A DNA stretch of 64,000 nt from Amorphus sp040750475 (GTDB lineage: Bacteria; Pseudomonadota; Alphaproteobacteria; Rhizobiales; Amorphaceae): the NCBI RefSeq assembly GCF_040750475.1, contig NZ_JABJVY010000002.1, positions 293,462 to 357,461 of the forward strand, read 5' to 3'. The stretch's first letter is position 1. Each line of letters begins with the position of its first letter. The translations under genes and the position numbers were made by a program. A model generated the notes under the pieces. The model was not told the origin of the DNA, ran no database searches, and saw only the letters and a list, made by a program, of their open reading frames with translations. Below, piece after piece: positions 8,190 through 16,153 of this stretch.

Positions 8190-8433
8190 CGCCGGAGCCT
8201 CCGTCCGCATCGGCCCGCGGCTTGGCGCGCGGGCGCGAAGAAGGGATCTGTCATTGTTGGTCGGACGGAGCGGACCGCGCCGCCGGCCGGATCGCGTCGG
8301 CCGCGCCCGACGCGAAAGCGCGGCACATGGCCAGCTTGTCTGTCGAGGCGCGATCGGTTCGACCGTTCGGGTCTATTCTGGTGCATCGGGTGGGCGTGGC
8401 GATCAAGAGACGACAGCGCGTCGGCCGGAGAGT

Positions 8434-9258
8434 TCACAGGATTCCACCGCTACCTCTGAGCGCCTCCACGCGAACGGCGACGTCCAGCGTCTCCGCGACG
8501 CCGCCATAGCGGGTTCCGCGCACCGGCGCGGCGCCCAGATAGTCGAGTCCGGTCGCGACCCGCACATGGGCTTCGGTGGCTGCGATTCCATGGGCGGGGT
8601 CGAACCCGACCCATCCCAGGTCCGGCACATGGGCCTCCACCCAGGCGTGACCGGCAGCTTGCTCGGTCTCGCCGTCGGAGCGGTAGAGATAGCCGCCGAC
8701 ATATCGGCAGGGGTGGCCGAGGCTGCGGGCGGTGGCAAGGAAGACGTGGGCGAGATCCTGGCAGACGCCGTGGCCTTCGGCGAAGGCGGTGGCAGCCGGG
8801 GTCGCAACGTCGGTCGCCTCGGTGTCGAAACGGAGCTGCTGGTGGATCGCCCCGTTGAGGGCATGGAGCTGGTCTAGCACCGTGCCGTCGCCCGACGCCT
8901 CGCGCGCGAACGCTTTCATCTCCGCTGTCGGGTCGGTGAGATCGCTTTCGCGCAGGAACAAGCCGAGGGGCAGGCGATCGACGGCGCCGTCGATCACGCC
9001 ATGGGTTTCTTCTGTTTCCACAACGCCCGCCGCCACCACCGACAATTCCTCGATCGGCCCGTCGGCGGTGAAGGTGTGGACGATGTTGCCGAACGCGTCC
9101 TCGGTCTTCTGTAGCCGGGCGTCGCAGGACAGCTCGATCCGCCAGTCCGACACGAACTGTCCGGCGTGGCCGCGCGGGGTCAGCCGAAGCACCTGGATTA
9201 CCAGGCTCGCCGGGACTTCGTAACGGTAGTGGGTCTGGTGGTTGATGCTGATTCTCAA
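8434..9258 (-). CDS. Transglutaminase-like cysteine peptidase of the Anbu cluster
   Basis: A 274-residue protein with an N-terminal bacterial transglutaminase-like beta region (about 1-80) and a papain-fold core. The triad is complete: Cys166 in GVCQDLAH, His204 in GHAWVEAH and Asp220 in GFDPAHG. Bacterial members act as peptidases, transglutaminases or peptide-bond formers; the reaction cannot be told from sequence. There is no signal peptide, so it is cytoplasmic like its partners. It starts 10 bases after the alpha-E stop codon, so these genes are one transcript. A second protein of this layout lies at 50667-51542. Confidence 0.92.
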   Translation of the reverse strand: MRISINHQTHYRYEVPASLVIQVLRLTPRGHAGQFVSDWRIELSCDARLQKTEDAFGNIVHTFTADGPIEELSVVAAGVVETEETHGVIDGAVDRLPLGLFLRESDLTDPTAEMKAFAREASGDGTVLDQLHALNGAIHQQLRFDTEATDVATPAATAFAEGHGVCQDLAHVFLATARSLGHPCRYVGGYLYRSDGETEQAAGHAWVEAHVPDLGWVGFDPAHGIAATEAHVRVATGLDYLGAAPVRGTRYGGVAETLDVAVRVEALRGSGGIL

Positions 9259-9268
9259 AAGACCCTCG

Positions 9269-10213
9269 TCAGGTCAGATATTGATCGGCGATCGCCGCGC
9301 CGAGCCGATTGTTCTCCGCGATGATGGAGAGCAGAAACTCATGCATGCCGCCGGCGAACACCGCGTTGATATCGGTATTTTCCAATCGCGCGAAGGTTGC
9401 GCGGGCCTGTCGCTGGCTCTTGCCCTGCTGCCCGTAGTCGCGCGCGATCTCGTCCAGGAATCGGGTAAGATTTTCGTAGCAGCTCGTCAGCGAGCGCGGC
9501 ATTTCCCGACGCAGGATGAGGAGATCGGCGACCAGCCAGGGCCGCAGATTCTGCCGATAAACCCAGTGATAGGCCGTCAGAGCCGACACCGATCGCAGGA
9601 TCGAGGACCATTGGAAATAGTCCAGGCTGCCGCCCACCGGTTCTCCCTCTGGCAGAAGCACATGGTATTTTACGTCCAGTATGCGCGACGTGGCGTCGGC
9701 GCGCTCCAGATAACTGCCGAGCCGGGCGAAATAGTAGGCGTCGTTGCGCAGCATCGTCCGGTAGGCGCTGCCGTCGAACCGCAGCGAGGCTTCCTTCACG
9801 AAGGTCAAAAGCTCGTTCAGCCGCGGCCGCGTCATGCCGTCGGAAGGAAACTGCTTGAGCTCCAGCCAGGCACCGTTGATGGAATCCCACATCTCCGCCG
9901 TGATCGCCGTGCGCACGGCACGCGCATTGGAGCGAGCGATCTCGATACAGGTGCGGATGCTCGATGGATTGTTGGGCGAGAACGCTAGAAAATCGATGAC
10001 GGAGCGATGGCTCTCGTCGTCGTAGAGCTCCTTATAGCGGGCGAGGCCGCCGGTTGCGGCCACCGCCGACATCCACTCGTTGGAGGAGCCGCCATAGCCG
10101 GCGGGTAGCGAGGACAGGCGGGTGGCGGCATCGAGGATGCGGGCGGTGTTTTCGGCGCGCTCCACATAGCGGGCGAGCCAGAACAAATTGTCTGCGGTAC
10201 GCGCGAGCAGCAT
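9269..10213 (-). CDS. Alpha-E domain protein (DUF403 type)
   Basis: A 314-residue, mostly helical protein that opens with MLLARTADNLFWLARYVER, the recognisable start of the alpha-E family. It also carries paired acidic/basic helices such as SYLERADATSRILDVKYH. The ATG at 10213 is preferred because homologues start here, and it sits one base after the ATP-grasp stop codon. Alpha-E proteins have no demonstrated enzyme activity; they occur almost always beside circularly permuted ATP-grasp and transglutaminase-like genes, and are thought to be their partner or scaffold. No membrane segment is visible. Confidence 0.92.
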   Translation of the reverse strand: MLLARTADNLFWLARYVERAENTARILDAATRLSSLPAGYGGSSNEWMSAVAATGGLARYKELYDDESHRSVIDFLAFSPNNPSSIRTCIEIARSNARAVRTAITAEMWDSINGAWLELKQFPSDGMTRPRLNELLTFVKEASLRFDGSAYRTMLRNDAYYFARLGSYLERADATSRILDVKYHVLLPEGEPVGGSLDYFQWSSILRSVSALTAYHWVYRQNLRPWLVADLLILRREMPRSLTSCYENLTRFLDEIARDYGQQGKSQRQARATFARLENTDINAVFAGGMHEFLLSIIAENNRLGAAIADQYLT

Positions 10214-10214
10214 G

Positions 10215-11747
10215 TCAGTTCTGGCCCTGGCTTTGGCTTTGACTGGCGGTGGTCTGCGCCTGGGGCTGGCTCTGGGATGCGCCGGCATCCACAGGAGCGG
10301 ACGACGGTGTTGCGCCGGTATCGTCCGGCGCGTCCAACACCCACGTGTCCTTGGTGCCGCCGCCCTGGCTGGAATTCACCACCAGCGATCCTTCCCGCAT
10401 GGCGACGCGCGTCAGCCCGCCGGGCACGATCCGTACCCGGTCGGCGCCGGTGAGCACGAAGGGCCTTAGATCGACGTGGCGCGGCGCGATGCCGTCGCCG
10501 ACGAAGGTCGGGCAGGTGGAGAGGGCAAGCGTGGGCTGGGCGATGAATTCGTCCGGCTTGGCCTTCAGCTTGGCGCGGAAGGTTTCGATCGTCTCCTTGT
10601 CGGCCTTGGGACCCACCAGCATGCCGTAGCCGCCGGACCCGGAGACCTCCTTGACCACGAGCTCGTCCAGATGGTCGAGCACGTAGGCCAGCGCCTCGGG
10701 TTCGCGGCAGCGCCAGGTAGGTACGTTCTTCAGGATCGGTTCCTCGCCGAAATAGAAGCGCACGATCTCCGGCATGTAGGTGTAGATCGCTTTGTCGTCA
10801 GCGACGCCGGTGCCGACAGCGTTGGCCAGCGCGACGTTGCCGGCGCGGTAGGCCGACATCAATCCCGGCACGCCCAGGATCGAATCGGGCCGGAATACCA
10901 GCGGGTCCAGGAATTCGTCGTCGAGGCGGCGATAGATCACATCGACCCGTTTCGGCCCCTGGGTGGTGCGCATGAAAACGGTGGCGTCGCGCACGAACAG
11001 GTCGCGCCCTTCCACCAGCTCCACGCCCAGCCGATCGGCGAGGAAGGAGTGTTCGTAATACGCGCTGTTGAACTGGCCCGGCGTCAAGAGCACGACGTTC
11101 GGCTCGCCGCGGGTGGAGTCCGGCGCCAGCGACTGCAGCGTCTGAAGAAGCTCGTCGGGATAGTTCTCCACCGGCGCGATGCGGTGCTCGGAGAACAGGT
11201 CCGGGAACAGCCGCATCATGACCTCCCGGTTCTCCAGCATGTAGGAGACGCCGGACGGGGTGCGCGCGTTGTCCTCCAGCACGTAGAAGGTCTCCGCGTC
11301 GACGCGAACGATGTCGATGCCGGAGATCGGCACGTAGATGGAACGGGGCACTTTCAGCCCGATCATTTCCGGCCGGAAATAGGGGTTCTGATAGACTAGG
11401 TCTTCCGGCACGACGCCGGCACGGAGGATCTCTCCCTTGCCGTAAATGTCGGCCAGGAACGCGTTGAGCGCCCGCACGCGCTGGGTCAGCCCCTGGGACA
11501 GGCGATGCCATTCGCCGGACGTCAGCACGCGCGGCACCACGTCGAACGGAATGATCCGTTCCTCTGCCTCCGCCTGCCCATAGACGGCGAAGGTGATCCC
11601 GATGCGGCGGAAGAGAAGTTCCGCCTCGTGCGAGCGGTGCCTCAGCGTGTCCAGGTCGTTTTCTTCCAGCCAAGCTTTGACAAGGTTGTAGGCGGGCCGG
11701 CAACCGTCGCCGGCAATCGTCATCTCGTCGAAGGGAGTTGTGACCAT
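10215..11747 (-). CDS. Circularly permuted ATP-grasp protein with Gln/Ser-rich tail
   Basis: A 510-residue member of the circularly permuted ATP-grasp type 2 family. Family blocks include YVLEDNARTPSGVSYMLEN (about 155-173), IYRRLDDEFLDPLVF, and a glycine-rich VVKEVSGSGGYGMLVGP nucleotide loop. ATP-grasp enzymes join a carboxylate to an amine or thiol through an acyl-phosphate, so this is the likely peptide- or amide-forming member of the cluster. The last 22 residues (489-510) are low-complexity, with Gln at alternate positions (eight Gln), separate from the folded domain. It is the first gene of the ATP-grasp, alpha-E, transglutaminase, Anbu unit. Confidence 0.92.
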   Translation of the reverse strand: MVTTPFDEMTIAGDGCRPAYNLVKAWLEENDLDTLRHRSHEAELLFRRIGITFAVYGQAEAEERIIPFDVVPRVLTSGEWHRLSQGLTQRVRALNAFLADIYGKGEILRAGVVPEDLVYQNPYFRPEMIGLKVPRSIYVPISGIDIVRVDAETFYVLEDNARTPSGVSYMLENREVMMRLFPDLFSEHRIAPVENYPDELLQTLQSLAPDSTRGEPNVVLLTPGQFNSAYYEHSFLADRLGVELVEGRDLFVRDATVFMRTTQGPKRVDVIYRRLDDEFLDPLVFRPDSILGVPGLMSAYRAGNVALANAVGTGVADDKAIYTYMPEIVRFYFGEEPILKNVPTWRCREPEALAYVLDHLDELVVKEVSGSGGYGMLVGPKADKETIETFRAKLKAKPDEFIAQPTLALSTCPTFVGDGIAPRHVDLRPFVLTGADRVRIVPGGLTRVAMREGSLVVNSSQGGGTKDTWVLDAPDDTGATPSSAPVDAGASQSQPQAQTTASQSQSQGQN

Positions 11748-11886
11748 GAACGCACCTGGTTGGATCGACAGCCCGATTTAATCGCGACGGATGCCGGTTC
11801 CGCAAGCCGTGTGATCATCTTGCGGGCAAGAATATCTGATTTTCTGGAAATGCCTAAAATCGCGGCACGATTGGTGTCGAGCCAGG

Positions 11887-12600
11887 TCAATCGATCAGCT
11901 TCAGGCCGCGAAAGCTCGCGTGGCCTTGGCGTCCGACGATAATGTGGTCGTGCACGGAGATCCCGAGCGGGGCGGCAATTTCCACGATCTGGCGCGTCAT
12001 CTGGATGTCGGCGCGCGAAGGAGTTGGATCCCCGGACGGGTGATTATGAACCAGGATGACGGCGCTCGCCGACACCTCCAGCGCGCGCTTGACGATTTCG
12101 CGCGGATAGACCGGCGTGTGGTCGACGGTGCCGGTTTGCTGCAGCTCGTCGGCGATCAGCGCGTTCTTCTTGTCCAGAAACAGGATGCGGAACTGCTCGC
12201 GCTCGGAAAACGCCATCGCCGTGCGGCAGTAGTCCAGCACCTCGCTCCACGACGACAGCACGGTCTTGCGCTTGACCTGACCGCGCGCGAAGCGCTGCAC
12301 GGCGGCATGCACCACCTTGAGGTCCTGGACCACGCCGGGGCCGACGCCTTCCACCTCGATCAACCGCCGGGGCGGGGCGGAGAGCACATCGGCGAATGAA
12401 CCGAAACGGGCGAGCAGCCGCTTGGCAATCGGCTTGGTGTCGCGGCGCGGAATCGAGCGGAACAACAAAAGCTCGAGCAGCTCATAGTCGGCGAGCGCAT
12501 CCGCGCCCGCTTGCTCGAAGCGCTCCTTCAGACGTTGGCGATGACCTTCCACCCCCGGTACGCGGCCGGCATCGGAACAGCCATCGACATCGTCGGCCAT
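11887..12600 (-). CDS. radC: RadC family JAMM/MPN+ domain protein
   Basis: A 237-residue RadC protein. The N-terminal part contains a helix-hairpin-helix-like IEVEGVGPGVVQDLK (about 81-95). The C-terminal JAMM metal motif is VHNHPSGD (184-191) with zinc ligands His185, His187 and Asp191, plus an upstream Glu in ALEVSAS. RadC was once named for DNA repair, but its function remains unsettled and the JAMM fold suggests a metallo-hydrolase. It follows map on the same strand with a 16-base gap, so sfsA, map and radC are probably one transcript. Confidence 0.93.
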   Translation of the reverse strand: MADDVDGCSDAGRVPGVEGHRQRLKERFEQAGADALADYELLELLLFRSIPRRDTKPIAKRLLARFGSFADVLSAPPRRLIEVEGVGPGVVQDLKVVHAAVQRFARGQVKRKTVLSSWSEVLDYCRTAMAFSEREQFRILFLDKKNALIADELQQTGTVDHTPVYPREIVKRALEVSASAVILVHNHPSGDPTPSRADIQMTRQIVEIAAPLGISVHDHIIVGRQGHASFRGLKLID

Positions 12601-12616
12601 CTGGTCCCTCGAACGG

Positions 12617-13450
12617 TCAGGTCCGCACGGCGAGCGAGGGGGCGTCGAAGCCGCCCGGCGAGAGGGTGAAGATCTCCCGGCCGGTTTCGGTAACGCCGAT
12701 CGAATGTTCGTACTGAGCCGACAGCGAGCGGTCGCGGGTCACCGCGGTCCACCCGTCCGACAGGATTTTCACGTGGGGGCGGCCGAGATTCACCATCGGC
12801 TCGATGGTGAAGATCATGCCGGGCTGCAGCGTGACGCCTTCGCCGGGGCGGCCGTAGTGCAGGATGTTCGGCGTATCGTGGAACAGGCGCCCGACGCCGT
12901 GGCCGCAGAAATCGCGCACCACGGAGCAGCGCTCGCCCTCCACGTAGGTCTGGATAGCGGCGCCGATGTCGCCGGTGGTGGCGCCGGGCTTGACCGCCTC
13001 GATGCCGCGCAGGAGCGACTGATAGGTCACCTCCATCAGCCGCTCGGCGGCGCGCTTCACCTGGCCGACCGCGTACATGCGGCTGGAATCGCCGTACCAG
13101 CCGTCGACCACGTAGGTCACGTCGATGTTGACGATGTCGCCTTCGCGCAGCGGCTTGGGCGAAGGGATGCCGTGGCAGACCACATGATTGATCGAGGTGC
13201 AGGTCGACTTGCGATAGCCGCGATAATAGAGCGTCGCCGGCAATGCGTTGTGGGCCGCGCCGAATTCGTAGACGAACCGGTCGATCTCCTCGGTCGAAAC
13301 GCCGGGCACGACGATGTCGGCAAGACGGTCGAGGCATTCCGCGGTGATCTGGCTCGCCTTGCGCATGGCGGTGAAACCGTCGTCATCATAAAGCCGAACC
13401 TGCCCCGTGTTCTTCATCGGGGCGAGGGCGGCGTCGACATATTCGATCAT
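12617..13450 (-). CDS. map: Type I methionine aminopeptidase
   Basis: Removes the N-terminal methionine from nascent proteins. The 277-residue product has the full pita-bread ligand set: Asp110 (NIDV), Asp121 (GDSS), His184 (CGHGVG), Glu217 (TIEPM) and Glu248 (QYEHS), plus the substrate histidine in VCHGIP. There is no N-terminal zinc-finger extension, as expected for a bacterial type I enzyme. Activity of the Anbu protein, with Thr at position 2, would depend on such processing. It lies between sfsA and radC on the same strand. Confidence 0.96.
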   Translation of the reverse strand: MIEYVDAALAPMKNTGQVRLYDDDGFTAMRKASQITAECLDRLADIVVPGVSTEEIDRFVYEFGAAHNALPATLYYRGYRKSTCTSINHVVCHGIPSPKPLREGDIVNIDVTYVVDGWYGDSSRMYAVGQVKRAAERLMEVTYQSLLRGIEAVKPGATTGDIGAAIQTYVEGERCSVVRDFCGHGVGRLFHDTPNILHYGRPGEGVTLQPGMIFTIEPMVNLGRPHVKILSDGWTAVTRDRSLSAQYEHSIGVTETGREIFTLSPGGFDAPSLAVRT

Positions 13451-13582
13451 TCTGTGCTCCGTGGGCGACCCCTCGGACGGGTTCCTACCCTCTTACATAG
13501 CAGCACTCGACCGCGATTTCAGCGGTGCTGCGTCAATCGGATCGTGTGGACGATCCGTATAGCCTGATGTTCTGGTCCTGCG

Positions 13583-14335
13583 TTACGGACGCGCCGGTTC
13601 TGACGAAAGACCGGGACCCGCTTTTTCGCTTGGCACTGTAGCGAACGCGATTGGATCCGTAAGCCGAATCGCATCCATGGTGATGGCGCAGCGATAGACA
13701 TAGGCTTCGACGCCGGCCTCCTGCGCCTTAAGGAAGGCGGCCGCGTAGCCGGGGTCGATATCGGCAGCCAGCGAAAACCGGTCGCAGTCGGTACGCTGAA
13801 CGACGTACAGCATCACCGCGCGGCAGCCATCGGCCACCATGGCGGCAAGTTCGTCCAGATGGCGCGCGCCGCGCGTGGTCACCGAATCGGGAAATTCCGC
13901 CAGGCCGGTCTGGCGCATCAGGTGAACGTTCTTGATCTCGACATAGCAGGGCGGCCGACCGTCGCCCTCCAGGACGAGATCCACCCTGCTTGCCTTGCCG
14001 TAGCGGACCTCACGGCGGATTCGATCGTAGCCTGAAAGCGGCGCGATCCGATCCTGCGAAATCGCTTCGGCCGCGATGCGGTTGGGGTGGGCGGTGTTGA
14101 TTCCCACCAGGTCCCCATCGACTTCGACCAGCTCGAGTGTATGGGGAAGCTTGCGCTTGGGGTTAGACGACACCGACAGCCAGACCGGGCTCTCCGGCGC
14201 GTCCAGGCCTGTCATTGCGCCCGGATTCGGGCAGTGGACCGTGATGATGGAGCCATCATCCAGTCGGACATCGGCCAGAAAACGCTTGTAGCGGCGAAGC
14301 AACCGCGCGGACACAAGAGGCGAGGGAAGCTGCAT
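13583..14335 (-). CDS. sfsA: SfsA family DNA/RNA nuclease-like protein
   Basis: A 250-residue SfsA protein. The start at 14335 (MQLPSPLVSARLLRRYKRFL) matches the family; an in-frame ATG 27 bases upstream is less likely. Conserved blocks are HCPNPGAMTG (about 43-52), the VDLVLEG and CYVEIKNVHL pair (about 140-165), which resembles a restriction-endonuease-like catalytic core, and FPDSVTTRGARHLDEL. SfsA was first named as a sugar-fermentation stimulator, and its biochemical role is uncertain. The upstream region holds a structured terminator element described separately. Confidence 0.92.
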   Translation of the reverse strand: MQLPSPLVSARLLRRYKRFLADVRLDDGSIITVHCPNPGAMTGLDAPESPVWLSVSSNPKRKLPHTLELVEVDGDLVGINTAHPNRIAAEAISQDRIAPLSGYDRIRREVRYGKASRVDLVLEGDGRPPCYVEIKNVHLMRQTGLAEFPDSVTTRGARHLDELAAMVADGCRAVMLYVVQRTDCDRFSLAADIDPGYAAAFLKAQEAGVEAYVYRCAITMDAIRLTDPIAFATVPSEKAGPGLSSEPARP

Positions 14336-14394
14336 GACGAGGTTCGACGCATGAAAACCCAAGGAAGGGAGGCTTCGCGAAGGTAGCTGCGCGC

Positions 14395-14424
14395 AAAAAA
14401 AAAGAGCAAGGCTTTCGCCTTGCT
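14395..14424 (-). terminator. Strong intrinsic terminator upstream of sfsA
   Basis: A perfect 8-base-pair stem (14405-14412 with 14417-14424, four-base loop) is followed on the minus strand, after one base, by nine consecutive T residues (14403 to 14395). It would stop transcripts running towards sfsA. On the plus strand it has only a short T run. No protein gene ends just upstream of it on the minus strand, so it terminates either a small RNA or an attenuated leader. Confidence 0.75.
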
Positions 14425-14515
14425 GCTTTTAGTTCCGCGTCCGTCCTCTCTGTGCGCTTAAGTCGGTTTCCGACCATGCGCGGCAGCAGATTGATACTGC
14501 GCCAGAGAGGCTTCC
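14395..14515 (-). ncRNA. Candidate structured small RNA or sfsA leader
   Basis: On the minus strand the region forms three nested or successive structures. Stem one pairs CCTCTCTG (14510-14503) and GCGC with GCGC, a bulged base and CAGAGAGG (14452-14445). Inside it is a GTCGG-AAA-CCGAC hairpin (14462-14474). The terminator hairpin and nine-T tract follow. This is the architecture of a Hfq-type small RNA of roughly 120-150 nt. The 5' end is uncertain: a TTGACA lies at 14581-14576, but no good -10 partner is seen. I cannot match it to a named family; a cis-acting leader of sfsA is the alternative. Confidence 0.45.
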
Positions 14516-14824
14516 TCCCAAGACTCAGACCGCGAAGCCTTCGACACCGATACTCAAGTCGATGTCGTTGCGTTATGTCAAAACCATAGCAAGTGAATTT
14601 CGGTCTGTCATCATTTTGTGCAACTGCCGCCCAACTTTTTTGCTTGTTTTATAATTTGCTGCGCTGCAGCGAAACTTGAACCGTGCGATTCGTGTTGCAA
14701 ATGGCGCGAAAACGCGGGCATTCCGGTGCCGCCGCTGCACGGCACTCTGCCCTTGTCATTTGCGTTGCGGAGGGTTTCACTCCGCTCGCCGACGCCGATC
14801 GTTTCAAAGAAAGCACCCTCAGAG

Positions 14825-16153
14825 ATGCGCCTGTCCCGCTACTTCCTGCCGATTCTCAAGGAAACGCCGAAAGAGGCGGAGATCGTCTCGCACCGGCTGA
14901 TGCTGCGTGCGGGTATGATTCGCCAGCAGTCGGCTGGCATCTATTCGTGGCTCCCGTTCGGGCGCGCGGTTCTGGAGAAGGTCGAGCAGATCGTCCGCGA
15001 GGAGCAGAATCGCGCCGGCGCCCAGGAAGTGCTGATGCCGACGATCCAGTCGGCGGACCTCTGGATGGAATCGGGTCGCTACGACGACTACGGGCTGGAG
15101 ATGCTGCGCATCACCGACCGCCACGAGCGGCCGATGCTCTACGGCCCGACCAACGAGGAGATGATCACCGACATCTTCCGGTCGTACGTGCGCAGCTACC
15201 GCGAATTGCCCCTGAACCTCTACCATATCCAATGGAAGTTCCGCGACGAGGTGCGCCCGCGCTTCGGGGTCATGCGCGGGCGGGAATTCCTGATGAAGGA
15301 CGCCTATTCCTTCGACATCGACCAGGAAGGCGCACGCCGGGCCTACAACCGGATGTTCGTCGCCTATTTGCGCACCTTCAGCCGCATGGGATTGACGGCG
15401 ATCCCGATGCGCGCCGAGACCGGCCCGATCGGCGGGGACCTGTCTCATGAGTTCATCATTCTCGCGTCGACCGGCGAGAGCGCGGTCTATTGCGACAAGG
15501 ATCTCCTGGATTTACCGATTCCCGCTGAGGACACGGATTTCGAAAGCGATCTGTCGCCGATCGTCGACTCCTGGACGGCGAAATATGCCGCCACCGACGA
15601 CATGCACGACACGGCCGCCTTTGACGCGTTGCCCGAGGCGCGGCAGGTGGCCGCGCGCGGCATCGAGATCGGCCACATCTTCTATTTCGGCACCAAATAT
15701 TCCGAACCGATGGGCGCGAAGGTGGCCGGTCCCGATGGTGTAGAGCGTCCGGTACACATGGGTTCCTATGGCGTGGGGGTCTCCCGCTTGGTGGGGGCGG
15801 TGATCGAGGCAAGCCACGACGAGGACGGCATTATCTGGCCGGCGTCGCTCAGCCCGTTCGACGTCGGCCTGATCAATCTGAAGCCCGGCGACGGAGAGAG
15901 CGACACGGCCTGCGAGGCGCTTTACGAACGATTGGAAAAGGCCGGCGTGAGCGTGCTCTATGACGATGTCGACCAGCGTGCCGGCGCCAAGTTCGCGGCC
16001 ATGGACCTGATCGGGTTGCCCTGGCAACTGATCGTTGGCCCGCGCGGGCTGGCCCAGGGCGAAGTCGAGGTGAAGCATCGCGCCACCGGTGAGCGCCGGA
16101 CGCTCTCCCTCGATGCCGCGGTGAACCGGCTCGTCGAGGCCCGCCATGGCTGA
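14825..16153 (+). CDS. proS: Prolyl-tRNA synthetase, short alphaproteobacterial type
   Basis: Charges tRNA-Pro. At 442 residues this is the compact ProRS without the large insertion editing domain found in E. coli. The start MRLSRYFLPILKE at 14825 matches homologues; the reading frame is open further upstream but that part is not conserved. Class II motifs are present: motif 2 in WKFRDEVRPRFGVMRGREFLMKD (about 137-159) and motif 3 in the MGSYGVGVSRL region. The anticodon-binding domain fills the C-terminus. Without the editing insertion, mischarged tRNA-Pro would need trans-editing, and a YbaK-type protein is encoded at 1858-2352. The stop overlaps lolC by eight bases. Confidence 0.96.
   Translation: MRLSRYFLPILKETPKEAEIVSHRLMLRAGMIRQQSAGIYSWLPFGRAVLEKVEQIVREEQNRAGAQEVLMPTIQSADLWMESGRYDDYGLEMLRITDRHERPMLYGPTNEEMITDIFRSYVRSYRELPLNLYHIQWKFRDEVRPRFGVMRGREFLMKDAYSFDIDQEGARRAYNRMFVAYLRTFSRMGLTAIPMRAETGPIGGDLSHEFIILASTGESAVYCDKDLLDLPIPAEDTDFESDLSPIVDSWTAKYAATDDMHDTAAFDALPEARQVAARGIEIGHIFYFGTKYSEPMGAKVAGPDGVERPVHMGSYGVGVSRLVGAVIEASHDEDGIIWPASLSPFDVGLINLKPGDGESDTACEALYERLEKAGVSVLYDDVDQRAGAKFAAMDLIGLPWQLIVGPRGLAQGEVEVKHRATGERRTLSLDAAVNRLVEARHG

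Larger units (their letters stand above)
14336..14824. other. Intergenic region between sfsA and proS with structured elements
   Basis: This 489-base gap separates divergent genes. Its left part (14395-14515) folds strongly on the minus strand and ends in a terminator (see the ncRNA entry). Its right part is A+T-rich, with a TATAAT hexamer at 14650-14655 that could be a -10 element for proS, though I see no good -35 partner. The 170 bases before proS are open in frame but do not look conserved. Confidence 0.5.

Noticed and set aside
14250..14480. A small basic protein encoded on the minus strand across the sfsA upstream region
   Set aside because: The frame runs through the terminator T tract and into sfsA out of frame, so an RNA reading fits better.
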